Shown in pieces: positions 26,658-35,072 of a stretch of DNA of 64,000 bases (positions are counted from its first letter, which is position 1; every line of letters begins with the position of its first letter). Under the pieces are notes generated by a model. That model did not search any database. It had not been told where the DNA came from and worked only from the letters and a program-made list of their open reading frames with translations. Where the stretch lies: the NCBI GenBank assembly GCA_965220265.1, contig CBDCPM010000004.1, forward strand, positions 1,922,001 to 1,986,000, read 5' to 3'. Made by a program: the position numbers and the translations under genes. The DNA is from Bin87 sp965220265 (lineage in GTDB: Bacteria; Chloroflexota; Dehalococcoidia; Lucifugimonadales; UBA3495).

Positions 26658-28118
26658 CTTTGCACAAAAGTTAGATGAATTATAAGAACAGGGTAAGCTG
26701 GCCGGACCCTCCTGGAAAAAGGCCAAGCGATGCTCACCCTGCCCAACGCGATTGTACCCGTACTCCATCCCTTCGCCATGCTGTTTCGCAACCCGACCTG
26801 GCGGAAAGCCCAAATCCTGTTGATCGGCGCGATACTGGCTCCCGGCCAACGCACCGTGGCATCGGCGCACCGTGGCATGGGACTGAGCGACGACCGCAAC
26901 TACGCCCGTTATCATCAAGTGCTCAATCGGGCGGTGTGGTCGCCCCGCCAGGCGGCACGCATCCTGTTGGGACTGCTGATCCTCCACTTGGATCAAGGCG
27001 ATGGTCCGTTGATCTTCGGCATACGAGCCTTTTACCAATCACGAAACCCTGGAACGGCGCCGCGGTCCTAAAATCAAATCCTTGGGCATCTACCGCGATG
27101 CGGTGCGTTCCAGCCGGAGCCACCTGGTCAAGGCCAGCGGTCTGCGCTGGATTTCCCTGATGTGGCTGGGCCAGGTCCCCTGGGCGGGACGCTATTGGGC
27201 CTGGCCTTTTCTCACCGTGCTGGCGCCTGCGGAACGCTACTACCGGCAGCGCGGACGCCGCCACAAAAAACTCACCGACTGGGCGCGGCAGATGGTCATG
27301 CAACTGCGCCGCTGGCTGCCCCAGCGCCCCCTGGTGCTGGTGGGCGACGGCGGCTACGCCGTCCTGGACCTGCTCCACTGCTGCCAATCCCTCCGTGAAC
27401 CCGTTACCCTCATCACCAGATTGCGCCTGGACGCGGCCCTCTATGAACCGGCGCCACCACGTCAACCGAGCCGGAACGGTCGGCCACCGCTGAAAGGCCG
27501 ACGGCGGCCCGCGCTGAAATCACTCGTCGACCATCCCGGTCAGTCCTGGGCCACCGCGGTGGTGGCGTGGTACGACGGCACCACCCGCAGGGTGGAGCTC
27601 ACCTCGCAAACGGCGGTCTGGTATCGTTCGGGCAAGCCGCCGGTGCCCCTGCGCTGGGTCTTGGTTCGGGACCCCCAAGGAGAATTCGCTACACAGGCTC
27701 TGCTGTGCACTGACCTGGCCGTGGACCCGGCGCAGGTTCTGGAATGGTTTGTGCTGCGCTGGCAACTGGAGGTCACCTTCCAGGAGGTGCGAGCACATCT
27801 GGGTGTGGCGACCCAACGCCAGTGGTCGGACCGCGCCATTGCCCGCACCACGCCGATCCTGATGGGCCTATTCTCCTGGACCACCCTGGCGGCTCACTTG
27901 ATGCAGGAACAACTGCCCATGAGCCAGCGCACCGCGGCCTGGTACGCCAAGCCGTCTCCAACTTTCGTGGATGCCATCGCTCTGGTGCGCCGCCACCTGT
28001 GGCTGGCCTCCGAGGGTTTTTCACTGTCCGAGGCAGAACCGGATATATTGAAAGTCCCGGCCGCCCTGTACCACCGACTTGTAGATTCCCTCGCCTACGC
28101 GGCTTGAAATGTGCAAAG
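26658..28118 (+). mobile_element. IS4-like (IS4/IS701-type) insertion element
   Basis: The ends share CTTTGCACA (26658-26666) and its reverse complement TGTGCAAAG (28110-28118), bounding about 1461 bp around one transposase gene. No clear target duplication flanks it: IS66 sequence lies on the left and a SIMPL gene remnant on the right. The element therefore no longer marks a simple insertion. Confidence 0.65.
26730..28107 (+). pseudogene. IS4-like DDE transposase, frameshifted
   Basis: The N-terminal part (MLTLPNAIVPVLHPFAMLFR to GDGPLIFGI) is followed by about 16 nt of foreign sequence at 27023-27039 that changes frame. The rest resumes at ETLERRRGPKIKSLGIYRDA. It continues through PLVLVGDGGYAVLDLL (second catalytic Asp) and EWFVLRWQLEVTFQEVRAHLG (catalytic Glu) to the stop at 28107. 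In intact relatives the break lies in the motif GIDETLERR, so the first catalytic Asp is lost as well as the frame. The element cannot be autonomous. Confidence 0.85.
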
Positions 28119-28559
28119 CCTAGTCAAGAGGACGGGCGCACGTTGATAGGGTACCGCGTGAGCAACGGATTGCGAGTAACGGTGCGGGACACGGTCACGG
28201 ATATGGATAATGTGGGTCCCATCATTGACGCCGCCGTTGAAGCTGGGGGCGATGACATCGTGTTCAATAGCCTCAGATTTTCCTTTTCCGACACCTCTGC
28301 GATGGAACTGCAGGCTCGGGAAGCCGCCGTGGCCGACCTGGCAGCAAAGGCCGGGCAGCTGGCGGAATCGGCGGGCCGCGAGTTGGGCGACCTCAAACTA
28401 CTTACTGAAGGCGGTGGGGGCGGAGGAGGCATTTTCCGTGAGTTTGCCCTGGAAGCCGCCGCTGCTGCCTACGCTTCGGACACCCCGATAACTGCCGGCG
28501 AGGGCGAGATTACCGTCGTCGTGTTCGGCGTTTACGAACCGAAAGCGCCGAATCGTCTA
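28119..28559 (+). pseudogene. SIMPL (DUF541) domain gene, 5'-truncated
   Basis: The frame encodes the C-terminal part of a SIMPL-domain protein: RVSNGLRVTVRDTVTDMDNV, FSFSDTSAMELQAREAAVAD, LGDLKLLTEGGG and EITVVVFGVYEP. Members are usually 230-250 aa with a signal peptide; the N-terminal third is lost at the junction with the IS4-like element. Its frame now runs without a stop straight into the dCTP deaminase remnant. A TAA in another frame (28558-28560) overlaps the next ATG and may have been the original stop. Confidence 0.75.
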
Positions 28560-28746
28560 ATGGTACTCAGTGACCGCTCCATTCGTGAGCAGACTGCCGA
28601 AGGGCGCATCGTCGTCAACGACGATGACACCCAGCCGGCCAGCATCGACCTGCACCTGAACCGCTGCTTCCTGGTGTTCTCCAACTCCCGCCAGGCTTAC
28701 ATCGACGTGCGAGAACCGCCGGACAACCTCACCGAAGAGGTGCCAA
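28560..28746 (+). pseudogene. dcd: dCTP deaminase (dcd), 3'-truncated remnant
   Basis: MVLSDRSIREQTAEGRIVV followed by SIDLHLNRCFLVFSNSRQAY and IDVREPPDNLTEEV matches the first 60 or so residues of dCTP deaminase. The active-site half is missing: similarity ends about 8 bp before the stop codon of the convergent tyrosine recombinase. With the SIMPL remnant upstream it marks a former chromosomal gene pair cut on both sides by mobile DNA. Confidence 0.75.
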
Positions 28747-28753
28747 ACGTCGA

Positions 28754-29686
28754 TTATAAATACCGGAGGGCCGACCCGGCGGTCTCGCCGCGGGTGTAGC
28801 GGCCCACCATGCCGCCGCCCTGTTTCCAACGGCCCTGGCGCTCGATCTCGTGGGTGGGCGCGCTGTTCTGGGCCATGCGGCGGGCCATGCCCACCCGCCC
28901 GCTGTGGCCGCTGAAGAACTCCCAGTCGGCCAAGCCCGCGGCCCTGGCAATGACCTTCACCCGCCGGGAGATCTGCGATTCGGACAGCCCGAACACCTTC
29001 ACCTCTCTACCAGCCCCCACCGGCCGGATGGCGTCCAGGGCGCCAACAGCCTCGACGTCGGTCTTGGAGCGGATGACGGTGATGCGGCCGCTGCCGTCGT
29101 CCCAGCGCTGCACGTCGCCCCAGGTCAGAGATGAAGCCTCAGAGCGGCGGAGGCCGGCGTCGGACAGCGCCGCCACCAGGGCAAGGTCGAGCTTGGCTCG
29201 TGCGGCAGCCTGCTCGGCCGTTTCGAGGCCGCGGCCAAGTTTGCGGGGCTGAACGGCGGTGAGACGGATGACGGCGAGCACGTCAGCGGTGAGGGCGCCG
29301 GCCTGACGCTGGGGTTTCGAAAGGCGCCTGCCCCATCCCTTCAGAGAAGCGCGCACACCCTGGTCCCGGCAAGGGGATTCCAGCTTCGCCCATTCATGCG
29401 CCTTGGTTATGGCGGAGGTGGCCAGGCGCATGGTGGCGATGCTGGCGCCGGAGCCAGCGCGGGCGGCCAGATAGCGGGCCACGGTGAGGGGCTCCGCAGG
29501 CAGGGACACGAGGCCCACGTCGCCACACCAGCCGGTGAAGATGCGCCACTGGGCGCCGTAGACGCGGCGGGTGTTTTCGGAGAGGATGGACTCCAGGGCG
29601 GCGGCCACGCCCTGGTCGGCGGCGCGCAGAGCCGGCAAGGACGCGGGCTGGCGGGGGACGATCTGCGGGTCGACGGCGGTGGTCAT
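28754..29686 (-). CDS. Tyrosine-type site-specific recombinase/integrase
   Basis: This complete 310-aa integrase has an N-terminal SAM-like core-binding domain (STRRVYGAQW-like region, here SENTRRVYGAQWRIFTGWC, about 36-55). Its catalytic domain has all the expected residues: Arg in DAGLRRSEASSL, Lys in IRSKTDVE, His-x-x-Arg in FSGHSGRVGMA, the Trp/His position in QGRWKQGGG, and the nucleophile Tyr in MVGRYTRGE. It is one of the few intact genes between 24 and 31.5 kb. No phage or conjugation genes are near, so it may be a solitary integrase left by a lost island, or act on the truncated dcd junction next to its stop. Confidence 0.9.
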   Translation of the reverse strand: MTTAVDPQIVPRQPASLPALRAADQGVAAALESILSENTRRVYGAQWRIFTGWCGDVGLVSLPAEPLTVARYLAARAGSGASIATMRLATSAITKAHEWAKLESPCRDQGVRASLKGWGRRLSKPQRQAGALTADVLAVIRLTAVQPRKLGRGLETAEQAAARAKLDLALVAALSDAGLRRSEASSLTWGDVQRWDDGSGRITVIRSKTDVEAVGALDAIRPVGAGREVKVFGLSESQISRRVKVIARAAGLADWEFFSGHSGRVGMARRMAQNSAPTHEIERQGRWKQGGGMVGRYTRGETAGSALRYL

Positions 29687-30091
29687 GGGCGGGTCTCCAG
29701 CGGCGGGATTTCAGGGGTGATTTCAGCAGGCAAAAGATGCGCGATAACCCCGTTATCGTGCGGCGAACGGGCGTGCGCAAGCAGCCTTTTTGGGCCCATT
29801 TTCCAGCCTCCTGGCGATGGTTGCCCGACTGTTATCGCGTGCTGGCCGCTAAGTAACGCTCCGCGGGTGCTCGCGGGAGTGTCGCCGGCAAGCCGGTGCT
29901 TGCCGGCGACCGACGCATTGGTAACGATAATAGTGGCGTCCATCCCATTGCAGTGATATGCATGCGAATGGAATAGCGTGGGATGGTAACCATCACAACC
30001 CATTGGATAGCAATGCAATCAAGCCCGCCGGTAGGGCTAACGGTAAAGGGTACCCAGACGAGTGCTGGAGTTCCAACCACATTCTTCGGAG
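29687..30091. other. About 400-bp gap upstream of the integrase and IS66
   Basis: I see no gene. The stretch should contain the leftward integrase promoter and possibly an attachment site; no direct repeat to another part of the window was found. Confidence 0.45.
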
Positions 30092-30180
30092 GTAACTGTT
30101 CAGAGTTGGTGAGGCGAATTGGCGGAACTTGGTGTGCGGGTGGCTGGCTTTGGGGGCGGTGGTTATGTCATATAACTGGG

Positions 30181-31532
30181 ATGGATACCGAAATCGATCT
30201 CAGGACTGCCGACCGGGATGTTCTGATTGGCATCATCGTCCGACAGCAGGCCAGCATTGAGCGGCTGGAGAAATGCATTGCCCAGTTGGAAGGGCAAGCC
30301 AAACCCCAAGGCTCCCGCCGGATGCCCGGTCTGAAACCCAAAGCAGACCGGAAGCCAGCCCAGTCCAAGGAACCTCCCAGTCCAAGGAACCTCGCAAACC
30401 CCGACCTCACGGCTTTGCCCGAGCCCGCATGACGCCCACCCACCGCGTGGAGCATGTGGTGGAGCAGTGTCCCGACTGCGGGACCCAGTTGTCTGGGGGT
30501 TGGGCCCAGCGCACTCGAGAGGTGATCGACCTGCCGCAGGTTCCGGCGCAGGTAACCGAGCACGTTTACCTGACCCGCACCTGTCCCCGCTGCCGACGCT
30601 GCTGTGTTCCCAAAGCGCAACTGGACGGCGTGGTGATGGGCAAGCAGCGCCTGGGGATCAACGTCATCAGCCTGATTGCGGTCCTGCGGGAGGAAGCCAG
30701 GCTGCCGTTGCGCACCATCCGGTGGCGCCTGGATACCGTGCATGGGCTGCAACTCAGCCTGGGGGCCATCGTGGCGGCCACACCGCAAGTGGCTGGCCAG
30801 GCCCAACGGGTGGTGGCGGACATCCTGGAACAGGTCCGAGGCAGTCCGGTGGTCCACGCCGATGAGACGGGTTGGCGACAGGATGGACACAACGGCTACG
30901 TGTGGACTTTCAGCACCCCCAACCTGCGGTACTTCCGGCGACGGAACCGGGGCAAGGCGGTAGTGGACGAGGTTTTGGGCGACGATTTCGCCGGTGTGCT
31001 GGTCAGCGACTTTTACGCCGCCTACCACCACTATGCGGGTCCCCAACAACGCTGCTGGGCCCACCTGCTGCGGGACATCCACGACCTGCGATCACTCTAC
31101 CCAGCTGATGGATCGCTGTCCCAGTGGGCTGACGCCGTCCACCAACTCTACCGTCAGGCCACGGCCTTTACCCACCCCACAGAGCAACAACGCCGCACCG
31201 CCAAAATGGCCTTGGAAAGGCGATTGCTGGCCCTTTGCCGGCCCTACCTGGATGACCCGTCAGCCGCCCAAGCCAGGCTGTGCCGACGCATGGAGAAACA
31301 CATCAAAGAACTCTTCGTCTTCGTGGCCGAACCGGAGGTGCCGCCGGACAACAACGCCGCCGAGCGCAGCCTGCGCCATCTGGTGGTCAGCCGCAAGGTC
31401 AGTGGGGGCACCCGCTCGGACCGGGGTACTGCCACCAAGATGACGCTGGCGTCAATCTTCGGCACCTGGCGGGCACAAGGTCTCAACACCCTCAACGCCT
31501 GCCGTCAACTACTCGCTTCCCCTCAAGTCTGA
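30181..31532 (+). pseudogene. tnpC: IS66 transposase (tnpC), frameshifted by a 17-bp duplication
   Basis: The start MDTEIDLRTADRDVLIGIIV has the leucine-zipper-like N-terminus. After KPAQSKEP the frame is lost because a 17-bp unit is duplicated at 30359-30392. Past it the correct frame runs unbroken: RKPRPHGFARARMTPTHRV, a zinc-finger-like CPDCG, and the catalytic SPVVHADETGWRQDGHNG, VLVSDFYAAYHHY and PDNNAAERSLRHLVVSRKVS, ending ACRQLLASPQV. Removing one 17-bp unit restores a single open frame, so this is a recently inactivated gene. Confidence 0.88.
30359..30392 (+). repeat. 17-bp tandem duplication inside tnpC
   Basis: CCCAGTCCAAGGAACCT occurs twice head to tail (30359-30375 and 30376-30392). 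Seventeen is not a multiple of three, so it shifts the transposase frame. Confidence 0.95.
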
Positions 31533-31550
31533 ACAGTTACCCGCGCTGGC

Positions 31551-32276
31551 TTATTCGTCCAACTGCCGGCGAGCCAGTTCCTCTTCCAGTAGACGTACCC
31601 GTTCCATCGCGGCGTCCCGCTGATCAATCGCGGCATCCCGCTGCGCCTTGGCCTCGGTCAGCTCCGGCAGGTATTCGCCGGTGTTCGGGTCCCAGAAGCG
31701 CAGCCGCCCATCGTCCCAGTGAAGTTCCAGGCCCAGAGCGGCACTATATCCGCGGATCACGCCGTCCGTCCCGCTGGCGACCGTGATCGGCTCATAAGCG
31801 TCACCAACCAACCGGTCGCCGGCCAGTGACACGTCGTGATACCGCCCGCCGGTGTGATCGAATCGCCAGTATTCCGCTACGCCGTAGCCAGCATAAATGT
31901 CCCGTTTGTCGACGTTATCGCGCCTCCCGGTGCTCTTGGAGTCCACCTCCAGCACGAAGTCGGGTGGCTTGCCGATCTCGCTGATGGCGTATCCGTTGGA
32001 TTCTGTGATCTCCGCCGGGGGAATCTCCAATCCCGTCGCCACCATGCAGTCCGGCTTGGGAGCGCTTGGAATATCGCTGGGGAAGTAACAGAGGTAACCT
32101 TCACCGCCGACAAATACGTCGGAACGAGCGCTGCAATGGTCCTCCAGGATCACGTAGGCACGGCTGATGTACGGGAATTGCTCCTGCATATCCGGCGAAA
32201 CTGGCGGTTCCGGCAGACGGGTCAAGCGGGGAGGCTGACCTGCTGAACCGATCTGTGAAGCGGGTTTGGTGGTCAT
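31551..32276 (-). CDS. Uma2 family endonuclease-like protein
   Basis: This 241-aa protein belongs to the Uma2 (DUF820) family, which has a PD-(D/E)xK restriction-endonuclease fold. The core strand is KPPDFVLEVDSKSTGRRDNV, with KRDIYAGYGVAEYWRFD after it and CMVATGLEIPP before it. The C-terminal 35 residues (RDAAIDQRDAAMERVRLLEE) form a coiled coil. I start at the ATG at 32276 (MTTKPASQ). Its leader GAGAGGCCCACC closely resembles that of the Uma2 gene at 59584. The stop lies 10 bp from the IS66 right end, but the gene looks complete. The cellular role of Uma2 proteins is not established. Confidence 0.87.
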   Translation of the reverse strand: MTTKPASQIGSAGQPPRLTRLPEPPVSPDMQEQFPYISRAYVILEDHCSARSDVFVGGEGYLCYFPSDIPSAPKPDCMVATGLEIPPAEITESNGYAISEIGKPPDFVLEVDSKSTGRRDNVDKRDIYAGYGVAEYWRFDHTGGRYHDVSLAGDRLVGDAYEPITVASGTDGVIRGYSAALGLELHWDDGRLRFWDPNTGEYLPELTEAKAQRDAAIDQRDAAMERVRLLEEELARRQLDE

Positions 32277-32341
32277 GGTGGGCCTCTCGGCGCGATAAAT
32301 CACACGATGGAGACAGGTGAGATTGTAGCACTGGCCGGCGT

Positions 32342-32740
32342 CTACTCCGAAACCACGCTTGTCATGTGTTCTATGCCGAGCACCCGCCGACCTGCTCCCA
32401 ATCTGATGGCTACCAGGTCGATCCGCCATTCGGGGTCCGCCCCGGCTTCTTCGCAGCGGGCCAGAAAGTCCTGTGCCGCCAGGATGAGATGCTGGGCTTT
32501 GGCCTGAGTCAGCGACTCTTCAGGTCCGCCGTAGGAATCGCTCCGACGAGTGCGAACTTCGACGAAAACCCACTCCTGGCCATCCCGGACGATCAGGTCG
32601 ATCTCGCCCCATCGGCAGCGGTAGTTGGTCGCGACGATGCGATATCCCTTCGCCTCAAGATGCGTGCGGGCTAACTCCTCGCCAATTCTCCCGATTTCAT
32701 GAGGGGTCACGCGCGGAGAACGGTTCGGATCATCTGGCAT
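32342..32740 (-). CDS. yraN: YraN family protein (UPF0102, predicted nuclease fold)
   Basis: This 132-aa protein has the YraN signature: GRIGEELARTHLEAKGYRIV, then NYRCRWGEIDLIVRDGQEWV and FVEVRTRR, the E-x-R/K and D residues of a Holliday-junction-resolvase-like PD-(D/E)xK site. It overlaps the end of rnhB by 11 bp, the arrangement seen in many bacteria, so the two are probably translationally coupled. The biochemical role is not settled; a DNA-processing function is assumed from the fold. Confidence 0.93.
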   Translation of the reverse strand: MPDDPNRSPRVTPHEIGRIGEELARTHLEAKGYRIVATNYRCRWGEIDLIVRDGQEWVFVEVRTRRSDSYGGPEESLTQAKAQHLILAAQDFLARCEEAGADPEWRIDLVAIRLGAGRRVLGIEHMTSVVSE

Positions 32741-33371
32741 CTGTATCTGGGATCAAATGCGCCTGGCGTAGCGGACTGAAAGACCGTCGGTGTATCGGGG
32801 TCGGTCCCAGATCAGATAGGCACCGCAGATGTCGTGCGGTTGCATAACCCTTGTGGCTGGCGAACCCGTAACCCGGATAGCAGAGGTCCGCCTGCACCAT
32901 TCGCTCGTCGCGGGCCACTTTCGCCAGGATGCTCGCGGCAGCTATCGACAGCGATTTCGCGTCGCCCTTGACCACGGTCTGGTGCGGCAACGGGCAGTCC
33001 TTGATGGGGACCCAGTCCATCAGCAGCGCATCCGGCCCCGGCTTCAACCGCTCTACGGAGGCCAGCATCGCCTGAATCACGGCCCGCCCAATGCCGATAC
33101 GATCGATGTCCTCGGGGCTGATCTGTTCCACCGCACAGGCCAGGGCGTTTTCGCGTATCAGCTCCGCAGCTTCCGTCCGCCGCCGCACCGACAGCCGCTT
33201 GCTGTCGTCAATCGCCGCGAGCCACGGTTCATCGCCGGTCAGGGTGGGAGGCAAAATGACGGCGGCGGCGGCCACCGGCCCAGCCAACGGCCCTCGACCA
33301 GCTTCGTCCACGCCGGCGATCAGGTAATAGCCCTGGGCACGGAATTCCGCTTCCAGGGAGAGGTCAGGCAT
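32730..33371 (-). CDS. rnhB: Ribonuclease HII
   Basis: RNase HII removes ribonucleotides and RNA primers from DNA. The signature GVDEAGRGPLAGPVAAAA near the N-terminus contributes the first Asp-Glu pair. DDSKRL and VKGDAKSLSIAAASILAKV carry further metal-binding Asp and conserved residues, and YGFASHKGYATARH is a typical substrate-binding segment. The length is 213 aa. I start at the ATG at 33371, which overlaps the mnmA stop by 8 bp (ATGCCTGA). An upstream Met would read through mnmA in another frame. It is flanked by yraN downstream. Confidence 0.95.
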   Translation of the reverse strand: MPDLSLEAEFRAQGYYLIAGVDEAGRGPLAGPVAAAAVILPPTLTGDEPWLAAIDDSKRLSVRRRTEAAELIRENALACAVEQISPEDIDRIGIGRAVIQAMLASVERLKPGPDALLMDWVPIKDCPLPHQTVVKGDAKSLSIAAASILAKVARDERMVQADLCYPGYGFASHKGYATARHLRCLSDLGPTPIHRRSFSPLRQAHLIPDTDAR

Positions 33372-34506
33372 TGACCAGCGCGGCGCCAGCGTCCTCAGCA
33401 CGCGGCGTCGGTTCCTGGCCGGCGATTGGCCCTCCGCCCAGGACGGCATCGCCCCGGTAGAACACCGCCGCCTGCCCGGGGGTGATGGCACGCTGCGGCT
33501 CGCGGAACCGAACCACGGCTCCCGTGCCGCATGCCGTCACGGTGGCTGGCGCCTCCGCGAACTTGTAGCGTATCTTGACCGTCACGTCCACGGGTCTACC
33601 AGGCGACTCTCCAGACACCCACGACACCGGCTCGGCGTACAGCGTTTCCTGATACAGGTCGGCTTCGGAACCCACCACCACCTGCCGCGTATCGGGTTCC
33701 AGCCGGATAACGAAGCGCGGCGGGCCACCGGAAAGCCCCAATCCCCGTCGCTGGCCGACGGTGAAATACTGGATGCCGTCGTGCGGACCCAGCACGTTGC
33801 CGTCGGCGTCCACGATGTCGCCGGGACGCTCGTCGGTTCGCTGGCGCAGGAACTCCCGGTAGTCTCCCGTAGGGATGAAGCAAATGTCCTGGCTGTCCGG
33901 CTTGTCCGCGTTGGGGAAGCCAGCCTCCTCCGCCAACTGTCGAATCTCCGACTTGGGATAGTGTCCCACGGGCATCAGGGTGGCCGCCAACTGCTCCTGC
34001 CGCATGCCGAAGAGTACGTAGGACTGGTCCTTGTCCGCGTCCGCCCCACGGCGCAGGGCAAGCGCGCCGGACCCGTCGGGTTCGATGCGGGCGTAGTGAC
34101 CGGTGGCGACGTATGACGCCTGCAGCATCCGGGCGCGCTGGGCCAGGAAACTGAACTTGATCTTGTCGTTGCACGCGATGCACGGGTGCGGCGTGCGTCC
34201 GTTCTCGTACTCCCGGCGGAAATAGTCGATGACGAAGGCGCGAAACTCCCGCTGCAGGTTGAGCACGTAGTGCGGCACGCCCAGGATGCGGCAGACCGCG
34301 CGGGCATCCTCAACATCGTCCAGGGTGCAGCAGCCCCGGTAGTACTCGGGCAGGTCAGCCTGGTCGATGTCGTACAGCTTCATAGTGACGCCGATGACAT
34401 CGTAGCCCTCCCGGTGCAGCAGCAGCGCCGCCACCGAAGAGTCCACGCCGCCGCTCATGGCGACGACGACGCGGTTGGGAATTGTATGACTGGAAATAGC
34501 ACTCAT
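33364..34506 (-). CDS. mnmA: tRNA-specific 2-thiouridylase MnmA
   Basis: MnmA installs the 2-thio group on wobble uridine 34 of Lys, Glu and Gln tRNAs with sulfur relayed by a TusE-type or direct persulfide donor. The PP-loop ATP site is AMSGGVDSSVAALLL (about 16-30). The two catalytic Cys lie in GRTPHPCIACNDKIKF (about 95-110) and DSQDICFIPTGDYREF (about 200-215). AIYFTVGQRRGL-type residues appear as IQYFTVGQRRGLGLSGG. At 380 aa it is slightly longer than the family norm because of the C-terminal tail. It heads the mnmA-rnhB-yraN cluster. Confidence 0.96.
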   Translation of the reverse strand: MSAISSHTIPNRVVVAMSGGVDSSVAALLLHREGYDVIGVTMKLYDIDQADLPEYYRGCCTLDDVEDARAVCRILGVPHYVLNLQREFRAFVIDYFRREYENGRTPHPCIACNDKIKFSFLAQRARMLQASYVATGHYARIEPDGSGALALRRGADADKDQSYVLFGMRQEQLAATLMPVGHYPKSEIRQLAEEAGFPNADKPDSQDICFIPTGDYREFLRQRTDERPGDIVDADGNVLGPHDGIQYFTVGQRRGLGLSGGPPRFVIRLEPDTRQVVVGSEADLYQETLYAEPVSWVSGESPGRPVDVTVKIRYKFAEAPATVTACGTGAVVRFREPQRAITPGQAAVFYRGDAVLGGGPIAGQEPTPRAEDAGAALVNA

Positions 34507-34537
34507 ACTTCAATTGTCGTCTGAGGCAACCCAATCG

Positions 34538-34964
34538 TCAAACGTGGCGCCGCCGGTGTATTCTTCGGGCAGTAGCCCCCCATAGGACTGCTAGCAGGTA
34601 TTCGGCGTCTTCGAGAGCCAGTTGCGTTCCCCTATAGTCAAGATGGATTTCATAAAAGTTTCCATGAAGCGACTCTGCGGCCAACAATGCCCTGCGGATG
34701 TCTGGTTCGTCTGGCGGATCGTCCGCTGTCTGGCGAATAACGCTTCGGATCCCTTCATGCCCGGAGTGCGCCCAACCTCGATAGCTTGCCACCGCTTTGG
34801 CCAATTGAGCCACGGCCCCCCCAACCCTTCTCTCCCGCCTGGCAAAGGTCTCCCGCAGCAAGATAAATCGGCCACTTGGACCAATGTTCTTTGGCCTTGG
34901 GAAGGTGCTTGCGGATGCGGGTTCCTCGCCGGATCGGCGATTCGCGGCGGGTTCGGGGAGGCAT
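34538..34964 (-). pseudogene. PaREP1/HEPN-type gene broken by a G7 homopolymer
   Basis: From the ATG at 34964 the frame gives IRKHLPKAKEHWSKWPIYLA and AGEKGWGG, the HEPN-like N-terminus. After a run of seven G (34816-34822 on this strand) the continuation AVAQLAKAVASYRGWAHSGH, then AESLHGNFYEIHLDYRG, lies in another frame and ends at 34538. With six G the two halves join as EKGWGAVAQLAKAV, matching EKGWGAAAQIMKAV of the intact relative at 36377. It is a recent frameshift, a sequencing error, or a phase-variable tract. Confidence 0.75.
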
Positions 34965-35072
34965 GGATTCCTCGGCAACAGCCGGCCGCTTGCGGCCACT
35001 ATATCGGTAGTATAGCATCGGCCCCATTCCCACACTCGAACCCAGACTGAAACCCACTATGGAGGCAACCCG

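Larger units (their letters stand above)
30092..31540 (+). mobile_element. IS66-family element (ISBst12-like), copy 2
   Basis: The left end GTAACTGTTCAGAGTTGGTG (from 30092) and the right end read inward, GTAACTGTTCAGACTTGAGG (to 31540), are inverted repeats with the GTAA tips typical of IS66. Only 89 bp separate the left tip from the transposase ATG, so tnpA and tnpB are absent, as in the ISBst12 subgroup. The flanking 8-mers (CTTCGGAG and CCGCGCTG) do not match, so no target duplication survives. The MITEs at 62.3-63.3 kb share these ends. Confidence 0.9.

Noticed and set aside
28119..28799. Genuine SIMPL-dCTP deaminase fusion enzyme
   Set aside because: Both domains are truncated (one lacks its start, the other its active site), so a functional fusion is unlikely.
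30084..31548. 8-bp target duplication for IS66 copy 2
   Set aside because: The flanks CTTCGGAG and CCGCGCTG do not match.
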